64,000 bases of DNA, from positions 868,001-932,000 of the forward strand of contig NZ_CP033922.1 in NCBI RefSeq assembly GCF_003815715.1, in the 5' to 3' direction. Both the position numbers and the translations under genes were made by a program. Positions within the stretch are counted from its first letter, which is position 1. Each line of letters opens with the position of its first letter. Shown one piece after another: positions 1 through 7,743 of this stretch. This DNA is from Chryseobacterium sp. G0162 (GTDB lineage: Bacteria; Bacteroidota; Bacteroidia; Flavobacteriales; Weeksellaceae). The notes below the pieces were generated by a model. It made no database searches and had not been told where the DNA came from. It saw nothing but the letters and a program-made list of their open reading frames with translations.

Positions 1-234
1 GACAACACCATCTGTAGCATCGATATCAATATCACCGATAAAACAGCATCAGAAAAAGAGCCTAAAACTTTTGGTGGAAAATCATTGGCTGCTATTGAAT
101 CGGGCTGGGATGTAATTACTTCAATCTTTCTTTTTCTTCTTCCTTTATGGCCGGTATTTCTGATTGGTGGTATTGGATACTATTTTTATAAAAAGAAAAA
201 AAACAACAATATTCCTAATCAGGATTCTCACTAG
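1..234 (+). CDS. DUF4349-like membrane protein, C-terminal part (5' end outside window)
   Basis: The reading frame is open from base 1 to the TAG at 232-234 and encodes the last 77 residues of a protein that begins before the window. The visible part has a hydrophilic stretch, then KSLAAIESGWDVITS, one strong membrane segment (IFLFLLPLWPVFLIGGIGYY) and a short Lys/Asn-rich cytoplasmic tail. The order small-residue stretch, 'GWD', hydrophobic helix with 'LWP', basic tail matches the C-terminus of DUF4349 proteins, which are lipoproteins or membrane proteins of unknown function. The family call rests on this tail alone and is therefore moderate. Confidence 0.55.
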   Translation, partial: DNTICSIDINITDKTASEKEPKTFGGKSLAAIESGWDVITSIFLFLLPLWPVFLIGGIGYYFYKKKKNNNIPNQDSH

Positions 235-296
235 AATTTCAAAGTCCATCCTTGTGATGGATTTTTTGTTTTTATCTTTAAGTGAAGCTTATTTTA

Positions 297-326
297 AACC
301 ACAGATGGCACGAATTTTCACAGATG
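297..326. repeat. CCACAGATnnCACG dispersed repeat, copy 1
   Basis: The sequence CCACAGATGGCACGAATTTT followed by CACAGATG resembles the reverse complement of 26328-26360 (CCACAGATACACGGATTTCA then CAGACGTGG). Both lie in intergenic DNA. A third degraded relative may be at 421-450 (TGTGAAACTATTTGTGGGATCTGTG). Confidence 0.5.
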
Positions 327-460
327 TTTCTGATTTTTTTAATGGATAAGGCGACAAGGAATTTGTGTCTGGAATTCTGAGATGAAATTGTTTCACAACA
401 CCAGCAATGACAGGTTGTGATATTTGTGAAACTATTTGTGGGATCTGTGTTTGATTTTAG

Positions 461-510
461 GTTTTGGCTAAAGCCGAAAGAATATGATTTATTTGAGCGG
501 GCTAAAGCCC
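461..510. repeat. paired GGCTAAAGCC palindromes
   Basis: TTTTGGCTAAAGCC at 461-474 and GGGCTAAAGCCC at 499-510 are two copies of the same small palindrome 25 bases apart. A third copy, TTTTGGCTAAAGC, is at 4577-4589 in another gap. The spacing and intergenic placement resemble REP/BIME-like elements. Confidence 0.5.
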
Positions 511-804
511 ACTCCTATTGATGTTGATATGCGGATGGATAATTGGTATTTAATAAAAATGAATGGGGTGAGATCCTTACAGGATGACAAAATTGGAGAG
601 AGATATAAAAGTTATGATGCGAACACTCTTCGACTAATATAGTAAAGCAAATATTGATACTTAACCGCAATATCATTTATCATTCATCAATCATTACTCA
701 TTACTCATAAACTAGAACGGTTACCCCACAGCATGGATTAGCCCTCAAAGAGGCAGCATGGCGCGAGGAGTATGAGTGGATAGCGGGAAAAGCTCCTAAA
801 AAGA

Positions 805-831
805 AAAAGGCCTCCAAAACGGAAGCCTTTT
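805..831 (-). terminator. intrinsic terminator of the small membrane protein gene
   Basis: AAAAGGC and GCCTTTT arms with a CTCC/GGAA extension and an AAAAC loop, immediately beyond the stop codon of the minus-strand gene at 835-1200, followed by T-rich DNA on that strand. Confidence 0.8.
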
Positions 832-834
832 CTA

Positions 835-1200
835 TTATTTCATGTTCACAACTTTGTCTACGACAAACTTTGTGTTTCCTCTCCACGGAAGAGCGCCATT
901 GTATTCTTTGTAATGAAGATCAAAGGTTTTACCACTATTGGTTTCCAGTTGTTTGAAAACCTCAGGGTCATCTACAGAAAATTCAAACTCATAGCTTGTA
1001 ATACCTCCTGTTTTTCCTTTTCCAAATCCTTCCTGAATCAATTTTCCTTCATACGTTTTGAAGACATAGCCTTTTTTCATGGCATAATTCAGGTATCCGG
1101 ATTTTACCCCTTCTCCGAAAACGAAGAAGAACTTATACCATACAAATACTCCTAACAATAGCAGTACGACACCGAGGATGATCCACAAAGATTTTTTCAT
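835..1200 (-). CDS. small conserved membrane protein, function unknown
   Basis: This 121-residue protein has one N-terminal membrane helix (roughly residues 5-27, LWIILGVVLLLLGVFVWYKF) and a soluble domain with the sequence GYVFKTYEGKLIQEGFG near residues 45-60, which I recognise as a conserved Bacteroidota pattern. Relatives are sometimes labelled 6-phosphogluconate dehydrogenase in databases, but nothing here resembles that enzyme: there is no Rossmann nucleotide site and the protein is far too short. It lies 22 bases downstream of the acyl-CoA dehydrogenase gene on the same strand and probably shares its transcript, which ends at the hairpin 805-831. No function can be assigned. Confidence 0.8.
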   Translation of the reverse strand: MKKSLWIILGVVLLLLGVFVWYKFFFVFGEGVKSGYLNYAMKKGYVFKTYEGKLIQEGFGKGKTGGITSYEFEFSVDDPEVFKQLETNSGKTFDLHYKEYNGALPWRGNTKFVVDKVVNMK

Positions 1201-1222
1201 AGAGTGTGTGTTTTATTATTAT

Positions 1223-2362
1223 TTATTTTGCGATGCTTCTTGAGATCACAATTTTCTGGATTTCAGAAGTTCCTTCGTAGATCTGAGTAATTTTTGCATC
1301 TCTCATTAATCTTTCTACGTGGTATTCTTTCACATATCCGTATCCACCGTGAATCTGTACCGCTTCAATAGTAGTATCCATAGCTACCTGAGAAGAGTAT
1401 AATTTTGCCATAGCACCACTTTCAGAGATATCTTTTCCAGCATCTTTTTCACAAGCTGCTTTGAAACATAACATTCTTGCTGCCGTGATCTGAGTCGCCA
1501 TATCTGCTAATTTGAATGCAATAGCCTGGTGGTTGATGATCTCCGTTTTGAACGCTTTTCTTGTTTTAGCATATTTCAAGGCCAATTCGTAAGCTCCTGA
1601 AGCGATACCTAATGCCTGAGAAGCGATACCGATTCTACCTCCATTCAATACAGCCATTGCAAAATTGAAACCAAACCCGTCTGCACCGATTCTGTTTTCT
1701 TTTGGAACTTTTACGTTGTTGAAGATCAAAGAGTGTGTATCACTTCCTCTGATTCCCAATTTATCTTCTTTTAGCCCGATTTCAAAACCTTCCCAACCTC
1801 TTTCTACGATGAAAGCGTTGATTCCTTTATGTTTTTTCTCAGGGTCAGTCTGTGCAATAACGATATAATACGTAGCTGTTCCACCATTGGTGATCCAGTT
1901 TTTAATACCATTTAAAAGGTAGTAATCTCCTTTGTCTTCAGCAGTTGTTTTCTGAGATGTTGCATCAGAACCTGCTTCCGGCTCAGATAAAGCGAATGCT
2001 CCAATTACCTGCCCGCTTGCAAGAGGGGTAAGATATTTTACTTTTTGCTCTTCAGAAGCAAATTTTTCAAGACCGGCACAAACCAATGAATTGTTTACAG
2101 ACATTACAACCGCCGCAGAAGCATCTACTTTTGCAATTTCTTCCATTGCCAGCACGTAAGAAACGCTGTCCATACCTGCACCACCGTATTTAGGATCCAC
2201 CATCATTCCTAAAAGTCCCATTTCTCCCATTTTCTTCACCTGCTCTACAGGGAATTTCTGGTCGCGGTCTCTTTCAATAACCCCAGGTAATAGTTCGTTC
2301 TGTGCAAAGTCTCTTGCCGCCTGCTGAATCATCAGCTGTTCTTCCGATAAATTAAAGTCCAT
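1223..2362 (-). CDS. acyl-CoA dehydrogenase (short/medium-chain type)
   Basis: The 379-residue protein oxidises acyl-CoA to trans-2-enoyl-CoA with FAD, the first step of a beta-oxidation round or of branched-chain acyl-CoA degradation. It has the full family layout and length: helical N-terminus (FNLSEEQLMIQQAARDFA), middle beta domain with the FAD/substrate motifs GAFALSEPEAGSDATS and WITNGG, and C-terminal helices with GRIGIASQALGIA and QIHGGYGY. The catalytic base is expected to be Glu363 in YEGTSEIQ, the position used by short- and medium-chain enzymes. The substrate range cannot be read from sequence. The acyl-CoA synthetase gene at 2730 is divergent and could supply substrate. Confidence 0.93.
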   Translation of the reverse strand: MDFNLSEEQLMIQQAARDFAQNELLPGVIERDRDQKFPVEQVKKMGEMGLLGMMVDPKYGGAGMDSVSYVLAMEEIAKVDASAAVVMSVNNSLVCAGLEKFASEEQKVKYLTPLASGQVIGAFALSEPEAGSDATSQKTTAEDKGDYYLLNGIKNWITNGGTATYYIVIAQTDPEKKHKGINAFIVERGWEGFEIGLKEDKLGIRGSDTHSLIFNNVKVPKENRIGADGFGFNFAMAVLNGGRIGIASQALGIASGAYELALKYAKTRKAFKTEIINHQAIAFKLADMATQITAARMLCFKAACEKDAGKDISESGAMAKLYSSQVAMDTTIEAVQIHGGYGYVKEYHVERLMRDAKITQIYEGTSEIQKIVISRSIAK

Positions 2363-2729
2363 AAAAAAAATAATTAGATAGCCGTAAATTTACACTTTTT
2401 AAGCAAATCTGAAAGAATAAATTAAAAGTAGGGAAAATACTGATGGAAAGGGAGATGGAAGTGATCCTGGATACAAGGTTTGGGATGCAGCATTTATCAT
2501 GTTGATGACTTACAAAATGGATACTGATATGATTTATAAAACCCATTGGTGATGAAGAGATATTTCCTGGTGTCACCAGATCGTTAATCCGGTTTTACAG
2601 CCTCCAGAGCCGCTTTCAGCCAAAACTGTTATGGCACACATTTAACTTATCTCTAATTATTGTATTCAGATGTATACAATTAAAAAAAATGCTTATATTT
2701 AGATTTCTTTATAAATTATTTAAAAAATC
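2363..2729. other. 367-base divergent intergenic region
   Basis: Lies between the acyl-CoA dehydrogenase (minus) and acyl-CoA synthetase (plus) genes and must hold both promoters. The last 90 bases before 2730 are very AT-rich and include TTATATTTAG at about 2692-2701, close to but not matching the TAnnTTTG box. A GC-richer block at about 2575-2640 stands out from its surroundings. I could not recognise it and it has no open frame of note. Confidence 0.5.
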
Positions 2730-4508
2730 ATGACGATCAAGAGATTATTCGATATTCCGCACTACGCTTTAGCTAAATATCCTAAAACGGATATGTTTGT
2801 AACGAAGTATCATGGTGAATGGAAAAAAACTTCTACACAGGAGTTTATTAATGAGGGAAATAAGATATCCAGAGGATTACTGAAGCTAGGTATAAAACCG
2901 GGTGATAAGATCGCTTTGATCACTACCAATTCCCGCACGGAATGGGCTATTATGGATTTTGGTCTTTCTCAAATCGGTGTTGTTTCAGTACCGGTTTATC
3001 CAAGTATTTCTCCGGAAGATTATGAATTTATCTTCAACAATGCTGAAATACAATACTGTTTTGTTTCTGACAAAGAACTGCTTAATAAAGTCATGAAAGT
3101 AAAGCACAACATTCCCACTCTACAGGGGATCTTTACTTTTGATAAAATAAGTGGTGCTGCCAACTGGAGCGAAATTCTCGATCTTGGTGAGGATGAATCT
3201 ACACAAATTGAAGTGGAAGACCTTTCCAATGCTATTAATACAGAAGATTTAGCTACTATTATTTATACTTCAGGAACTACAGGAAGACCGAAAGGGGTAA
3301 TGCTTACCCATAATAATATTGTCTCCAACGTATTAGGCTCCATCCCAAGGATTCCTAAGAAAAAGAGCCTGGATTATAAGGAAACAAGAGCATTAAGCTT
3401 TCTTCCGATCTGCCACATTTTTGAAAGAATGCTTTTTTACCTTTATCAATATAACGGTTTTTCTCTTTACTTCGCTGAAAGTATCGAAAAAATGGGTGAA
3501 AATGTAAAGGAGGTGAAGCCTCATTACATGACTGTTGTTCCAAGGCTGGTAGAAAAAGTATATGATAAAATCTATAATACGGGTTCTTCTGCCGGAGGAC
3601 TAAAATCAAAAATATTTTTCTGGGCTTTAAATTTAATTACCAAAAAGAAGACTGTTTCCAAGCCATCAGGAATCCAGCAACTTATTGCTGATAAACTGGT
3701 ATTCTCAAAATGGAGAGAAGGTTTAGGCGGTGAAATCATTACCTTGGTTTCAGGGTCAGCAGCTTTATCTACAAGGCTTAATTTAATGTTCCAGAATGCA
3801 GGAATTCCTGTCTTGGAAGGATATGGATTAACGGAAACATCACCCGTAATTTCTGTAAACAGCTTTGAAAAAATGAAAGTTGGAACCGTTGGAATTCCGT
3901 TGGATAATTTACAGGTGAAAATTCAGGAGGACGGTGAAATTACAGTAAAAGGACCTTCTGTGTTTAAAGGGTATTTTCAGAATGAAGAAATGACCAAAGA
4001 AGCATTTACAGAAGACGGATTCTTTAAAACAGGAGACATTGGTCATATTGACAGTGATGGATTCCTACAGATTACCGACCGTAAGAAAGAAATGTTCAAG
4101 ACATCCGGTGGAAAATATATAGCTCCTCAGACGATTGAAAACTTAGCCAAAGCTTCGAAATTTATTGAGCAAATTATGGTGGTAGGTGATGGTGAAAAAA
4201 TGCCGTGTGCGTTGGTACAGCCTGATTTTGAATTTGCTAAAAGCTGGGCCATGAGAAATAACCTCAACATTGGTTCTACTCCTGAAGAAATTGCAAAAAG
4301 TGCAGAATTGAAACAGAGAATTGAAAAAGAAATTGACGGAATTAACGAACATCTTGGAAATTGGGAGAAAATCAAGAAAATTGAACTGACTCCTGAGGTT
4401 TGGAGCATTGAAACCGGACTTCTGACTCCTACGCTGAAACTGAAAAGAAAGGCCGTAAAAGAGAAGTTTATGAGTCTTTACAATAAAATGTATGAGCATC
4501 AGGATTAA
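2730..4508 (+). CDS. fadD: long-chain fatty acid--CoA ligase (AMP-forming)
   Basis: The 592-residue protein is an ANL-superfamily enzyme that activates fatty acids through acyl-AMP to acyl-CoA. Visible motifs are the P-loop IIYTSGTTGRPKGVML (about residues 177-192), the A5-like motif LEGYGLTETSPV (about 361), the adenylate-binding TGDIG/DGFLQITDRKKEMFKTSGGK segment (about 432-456), and a C-terminal lid domain. The length and the 'YTSGTTGRPKGV' and 'LPICHIFER' signatures fit bacterial long-chain acyl-CoA synthetases. The ATG is preceded by an AT-rich leader without a Shine-Dalgarno, which is usual here. The divergent neighbour is an acyl-CoA dehydrogenase, so both may serve fatty-acid degradation. 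The symbol is by family and not by proven orthology. Confidence 0.92.
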   Translation: MTIKRLFDIPHYALAKYPKTDMFVTKYHGEWKKTSTQEFINEGNKISRGLLKLGIKPGDKIALITTNSRTEWAIMDFGLSQIGVVSVPVYPSISPEDYEFIFNNAEIQYCFVSDKELLNKVMKVKHNIPTLQGIFTFDKISGAANWSEILDLGEDESTQIEVEDLSNAINTEDLATIIYTSGTTGRPKGVMLTHNNIVSNVLGSIPRIPKKKSLDYKETRALSFLPICHIFERMLFYLYQYNGFSLYFAESIEKMGENVKEVKPHYMTVVPRLVEKVYDKIYNTGSSAGGLKSKIFFWALNLITKKKTVSKPSGIQQLIADKLVFSKWREGLGGEIITLVSGSAALSTRLNLMFQNAGIPVLEGYGLTETSPVISVNSFEKMKVGTVGIPLDNLQVKIQEDGEITVKGPSVFKGYFQNEEMTKEAFTEDGFFKTGDIGHIDSDGFLQITDRKKEMFKTSGGKYIAPQTIENLAKASKFIEQIMVVGDGEKMPCALVQPDFEFAKSWAMRNNLNIGSTPEEIAKSAELKQRIEKEIDGINEHLGNWEKIKKIELTPEVWSIETGLLTPTLKLKRKAVKEKFMSLYNKMYEHQD

Positions 4509-4517
4509 ATAAAATAT

Positions 4518-4545
4518 AACCGCTTCGTTTGAAGCGGTTTTTTTT
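4518..4545 (+). terminator. intrinsic terminator after the acyl-CoA ligase gene
   Basis: AACCGCTTC-GTTT-GAAGCGGTT hairpin followed by a run of eight T, ten bases after the stop codon. Confidence 0.9.
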
Positions 4546-4576
4546 GTGGGTTTTAATAGCAATGGACATTGTTAAG

Positions 4577-4589
4577 TTTTGGCTAAAGC
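4577..4589. repeat. GGCTAAAGC repeat, third copy
   Basis: TTTTGGCTAAAGC repeats the element seen at 461-474. It lies between two convergent terminators. Confidence 0.45.
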
Positions 4590-4624
4590 TAATGGATTTT
4601 TTTATTTTTTTAAATAATAACAAA

Positions 4625-4653
4625 AAAAGCTGTCTCAAAATGAAACAGCTTTT
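4625..4653 (-). terminator. intrinsic terminator of the nif3-like operon
   Basis: AAAAGCTGT and ACAGCTTTT arms, about 20 bases beyond the stop of the minus-strand gene at 4674, with a T-run on the minus strand. Confidence 0.85.
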
Positions 4654-4673
4654 GTATTGTTGAAAATCAATAA

Positions 4674-5450
4674 TTAGAATTTAATTACAGATTTCATTTT
4701 ATCGTTTTCTTCCATTACCAACTCATCGTCAACAAGGATTTTCCCAGAGTGTTCATCAATAATGATTTTCTTTCTCTGAGCGATTTCCATTTGCTTTTGT
4801 GGTGGAATGGTGAAGAAAGATCCTTTTGGAGCTCCTCTTTCTAATCCTACTACTGCAAGACCATTGATAGAGTTTGTTCTGATTCTGTTATAAGAAGCTA
4901 ATAATCTCTCATCAATTTTACCTGCGAATTCTTTAGACTGCTCAATAAGATATTCTTCTTCTTTCTGCGTTTCAGAGATCAACCCTTCTAATTCTTCTTT
5001 CTTGAATTTCAAGTGGTTTTTTAAATCGTCGATCTTTGAAGTTAATTCGCTTAAAGTTTCGTTTTTGTGAGCAATTTTAGCTCCGAATTCTTTAATTCTT
5101 TTTTCAGCAAGTTGAATTTCCAAATCCTGGAATTCCATTTCTTTCCCTAATGCTTCAAACTCTTTATTGTTTCTTACATTATCCTGCTGAGATTTGTATT
5201 TCTCAATTAAAGTTTTTGCATGGTTAATAACTTCATGCTTTGTTTTAATCTGATCGTCCTGATCTTTGATGTCTGCATGAAATTTTTCAGCTCTCTTTTC
5301 AAGACCTTCAATCTCGATTTCAAGATCTTCAACTTCAATTGGCAATTCTCCTCTAGTATTTCGGATTTCATCCAATCTTGAATCAATGATCTGTAAATCG
5401 TATAAAGCTCTTAATTTTTCTTCAACTGAAATATCGTTGGTTTTTGCCAT
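4674..5450 (-). CDS. coiled-coil protein of the C4-type zinc-ribbon family, ribbon cysteines lost
   Basis: The 258-residue protein is mostly alpha-helical coiled coil (about residues 8-185, heptad-rich and charged), followed by the conserved 'NGLAVVGLERG' turn and the C-terminal ribbon segment. In most family members the ribbon has two CxxC pairs. Here the four positions read Pro208, Ser211, Asp232 and Ser235, although the surrounding IPPQKQMEI and SGKILV are intact, so zinc binding by this motif is not possible. The gene starts 2 bases after the nif3-like gene on the same strand, and this pairing is common in Bacteroidota. Its biochemical role is unknown; relatives are often annotated as putative nucleic-acid-binding proteins. 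Confidence 0.88.
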   Translation of the reverse strand: MAKTNDISVEEKLRALYDLQIIDSRLDEIRNTRGELPIEVEDLEIEIEGLEKRAEKFHADIKDQDDQIKTKHEVINHAKTLIEKYKSQQDNVRNNKEFEALGKEMEFQDLEIQLAEKRIKEFGAKIAHKNETLSELTSKIDDLKNHLKFKKEELEGLISETQKEEEYLIEQSKEFAGKIDERLLASYNRIRTNSINGLAVVGLERGAPKGSFFTIPPQKQMEIAQRKKIIIDEHSGKILVDDELVMEENDKMKSVIKF

Positions 5451-5452
5451 AT

Positions 5453-6550
5453 TTAAATGAAATAATTTACTGGGTTTGTTTTTTCAATAGATTTTGAAAT
5501 TGCAAATGTACTAAATTTTTGTGACAAAATTTCAAATAATTGTTGACTTACAAATTGTTCTGATTCATAATGTCCTATATCACAAATCAGCATTTTAGTC
5601 TCTGCTAAAAAATAGTCATGATATTTAAGATCTCCGGTAAGATAAGCATCACATTTTTTGGAAATTGCAGAACGTATTCCACTGGCTCCGGAACCTCCAA
5701 GCACTCCTACTCTTTTAATTTTTTTGTTATTAAAAGCAGAATGTTTTATGATGTCAAGCCCGAATTTTTCTTTCACAAATCCTAAGAAATCTTTTTCATC
5801 CATTTCTTCTTCCAGTTCACCATACATTCCGAGTCCGGCATGATGATTTTTATTATCTAAGCTATAGACCTGATGCGCCACTTCTTCGTAAGGGTGTGCC
5901 GTCTTCATTGCTCCAATGATCTGACCTTCTTTATAAGCTTCAAAAATTACAGAGATCATATCTTCATTAGCATTTTCCCGAATATTCTGCTGTCCGGAAA
6001 ATGGATTTGATCCTTCAACAGGCCTGAATGTTCCGTTTCCATTGATTGTAAAGCTGCATTCATCATAAAATCCTATATTTCCGGCTCCCGCAGAAAACAT
6101 TGCTTCTTTTACTTTTTCAGAATAATCTTTAGGAACAAAAACTGTCAATTGCTTTAAGTTATTTTCTTTAGGCTGAAGAATTTTCATATTCTTTAAACCC
6201 AATTGACTGCAAATCCCATGATTCACCCCAAAGAAATCATTATCAAAAGCCGTATGAATGGCATAAATAGCAATTTTGTTTTCAATAGCTTTCAAAACCG
6301 TCCTTTCTACATAATTTTTCCCGGTTAAAGATTTTAGCCCAGAAAATATAATAGGATGAAAACATACAACCAGATTACAGTTTTTCTTAATAGCTTCATC
6401 TACCACATTTTCCAATGCATCATGGCAAACCAAAATTCCTGAAACATTACGATCGGGAACTCCACATAACAAACCTACGTTATCAAAGCCTTCTGCCTGT
6501 TGTAAAGGAATGAGTTTATCTATTTCTGCAATTACTTTTCTTATTGTCAT
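5453..6550 (-). CDS. Nif3-like dinuclear metal-centre protein (YbgI/YqfO family)
   Basis: The 365-residue protein belongs to the Nif3 family, toroidal hexamers with a di-metal site of uncertain substrate (sometimes listed as GTP cyclohydrolase 1 type 2). Visible metal-ligand motifs are VVCFHPIIFSG (around residue 64), AIHTAFDN (around 97) and the C-terminal DIGHYESEQF (around 325). Between the two halves (about residues 130-225) sits the PII/CutA-like insertion found in longer members, with FRPVEGSNPFSG. It is the first gene of a two-gene operon with the coiled-coil protein at 4674. Length and motifs are normal for the long subtype. The physiological role is not established. Confidence 0.9.
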   Translation of the reverse strand: MTIRKVIAEIDKLIPLQQAEGFDNVGLLCGVPDRNVSGILVCHDALENVVDEAIKKNCNLVVCFHPIIFSGLKSLTGKNYVERTVLKAIENKIAIYAIHTAFDNDFFGVNHGICSQLGLKNMKILQPKENNLKQLTVFVPKDYSEKVKEAMFSAGAGNIGFYDECSFTINGNGTFRPVEGSNPFSGQQNIRENANEDMISVIFEAYKEGQIIGAMKTAHPYEEVAHQVYSLDNKNHHAGLGMYGELEEEMDEKDFLGFVKEKFGLDIIKHSAFNNKKIKRVGVLGGSGASGIRSAISKKCDAYLTGDLKYHDYFLAETKMLICDIGHYESEQFVSQQLFEILSQKFSTFAISKSIEKTNPVNYFI

Positions 6551-6611
6551 TTTATTCTGTATGTTTGCTACGAAAATAACGATAATTTGTTAATTTTAAA
6601 AAACATTCAAA

Positions 6612-7439
6612 ATGGAAAGAGAGCATAATCTTGTTCCTGAAGATAGGCTTTGGAAAAGATACCTTTACCGGATAATTTATCGTTCTGATACCAGGCTCGG
6701 AAAATTATTTGACATCATCTTATTATCTTTAATTCTTGCAAGTACCGCCATTATTATGATGGAAAGTGTACCTCAGCTTGACAAAAGATTTCATTATACA
6801 TTCCTGATTATTGAATGGATTATTTCTATTTTTTTTACCGCAGAATATTGTATGCGGATTTCCGTATTAAAAAATAAAAAACATTATATCTTCAGTTTCT
6901 TCGGAATCATAGACTTCCTTGCCTTAGTTCCGTTTTATCTAAGTTTCTTCTTTCCCGTTACTAAATATTTTCTGATCTTCAGAATGCTGAGAATGCTGAG
7001 GGTTTTCAGGATTTTCAATTTGCTGGATTTCATGAATGATGGATATCTTATTGTAAGGGCTTTAAAAAACAGCTCAAGAAAAATTTACATATTCCTTCTG
7101 TTTCTGATTATATTTTCAGTGATTGTAGGCTCTCTCATGTTTATGGTGGAGGGCGGCCGACAGGGCTTTGAAACCATCCCACAATCAATTTACTGGGCCG
7201 TAGTAACTGTGACTACCGTAGGATACGGAGATGTCTCCCCGATCACTCCACTGGGAAAGTTTTTCGCAGTCGTTCTAATGTTGGCTGGTTATTCCATTAT
7301 TGCTGTTCCTACGGGAATTGTAACGGCAGAAATGCGAAACAAAAGACAAAACCTGGAAAAGGTATGTGACCGTTGTGGTAATGAAGATATTGATGATGAT
7401 GCAAGATACTGCAAACAATGTGGCAAGAAATTAGCTTGA
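6612..7439 (+). CDS. voltage-gated-type potassium channel with C-terminal zinc ribbon
   Basis: The 275-residue integral membrane protein has six hydrophobic segments (first near residues 32-50), an S4-like positively charged helix (IFRMLRMLRVFRIFNLL, about 120-137) and a pore loop with the K+ selectivity filter TVTTVGYGDVSP (about residues 195-208). It therefore resembles KvAP/Kch-type channels of the ion-transport family. After the last helix, the cytoplasmic tail has CDRCGNEDI and YCKQCGKKLA, two CxxC pairs forming a zinc-ribbon-like module. It is transcribed divergently from the Nif3-like operon. The small membrane protein at 7483 follows 43 bases later and may share the transcript. The gating signal is unknown. 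Confidence 0.9.
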   Translation: MEREHNLVPEDRLWKRYLYRIIYRSDTRLGKLFDIILLSLILASTAIIMMESVPQLDKRFHYTFLIIEWIISIFFTAEYCMRISVLKNKKHYIFSFFGIIDFLALVPFYLSFFFPVTKYFLIFRMLRMLRVFRIFNLLDFMNDGYLIVRALKNSSRKIYIFLLFLIIFSVIVGSLMFMVEGGRQGFETIPQSIYWAVVTVTTVGYGDVSPITPLGKFFAVVLMLAGYSIIAVPTGIVTAEMRNKRQNLEKVCDRCGNEDIDDDARYCKQCGKKLA

Positions 7440-7482
7440 TAGTGAATATTAGTTTAATCTATTCACCAAATACCACAAAGTC

Positions 7483-7641
7483 ATGGAACCAAAAAAGAAA
7501 AATAAACCGAATAGTTTAGTAATTATTCTTTTCGCATTAATAGCACTGATGATTATTATTTACTTTATCCTTGTAATGTTCTTCCCAACTGTTTTCGACC
7601 TTATGAATACAGGAGACATACAACCAGTACCGGACAAATAA
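7483..7641 (+). CDS. 52-residue single-pass membrane protein
   Basis: The reading frame ATG 7483 to TAA 7639-7641 encodes MEPKKKNKPN, then a hydrophobic helix (SLVIILFALIALMIIIYFIL and a little beyond, residues about 11-36), then a short polar tail ending QPVPDK. The Lys-rich start suggests the N-terminus stays in the cytoplasm. It sits 43 bases after the potassium channel gene and just before a strong bidirectional terminator (7666-7698), so it is placed as the last gene of that unit. I do not recognise a family. The composition and position, not homology, make it credible. Confidence 0.6.
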   Translation: MEPKKKNKPNSLVIILFALIALMIIIYFILVMFFPTVFDLMNTGDIQPVPDK

Positions 7642-7665
7642 TAAGGGATAGATCTTTAAAAACAA

Positions 7666-7698
7666 AAAGATGAGCGAAACTTTCGCTCATCTTTTTTT
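7666..7698. terminator. bidirectional terminator
   Basis: AGATGAGCGAAA and TTTCGCTCATCT arms flanked by A-run and T-run, between the plus-strand small membrane protein gene and the minus-strand T9SS protein gene. It can serve both. Confidence 0.9.
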
Positions 7699-7743
7699 GA
7701 ATTAAATAAAAGATTCATTGTATAATGAATGATAGACTCATAT

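Larger units (their letters stand above)
235..834. other. 600-base gene-free, repeat-rich intergenic region
   Basis: No convincing gene. It holds several pieces of short intergenic repeat families: a CCACAGATGGCACG-type element at 297-326, two GGCTAAAGCC palindromes at 461-474 and 499-510, an ATCATTTATCATTCATC-type low-complexity stretch at about 672-710, and a segment at about 711-800 that I believe recurs in many Flavobacteriia intergenic regions. A terminator hairpin closes it at 805-831. Short open frames here cross these repeats and look accidental. Confidence 0.6.

Noticed and set aside
701..886. 61-residue minus-strand open frame beginning inside the small membrane protein gene
   Set aside because: It overlaps the real gene's 3' end, crosses its terminator and runs through a repeat-like element; composition is not protein-like.
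2352..2576. Minus-strand open frame upstream of the acyl-CoA dehydrogenase
   Set aside because: It covers the promoter region, overlaps the dehydrogenase start and has no recognisable domain.
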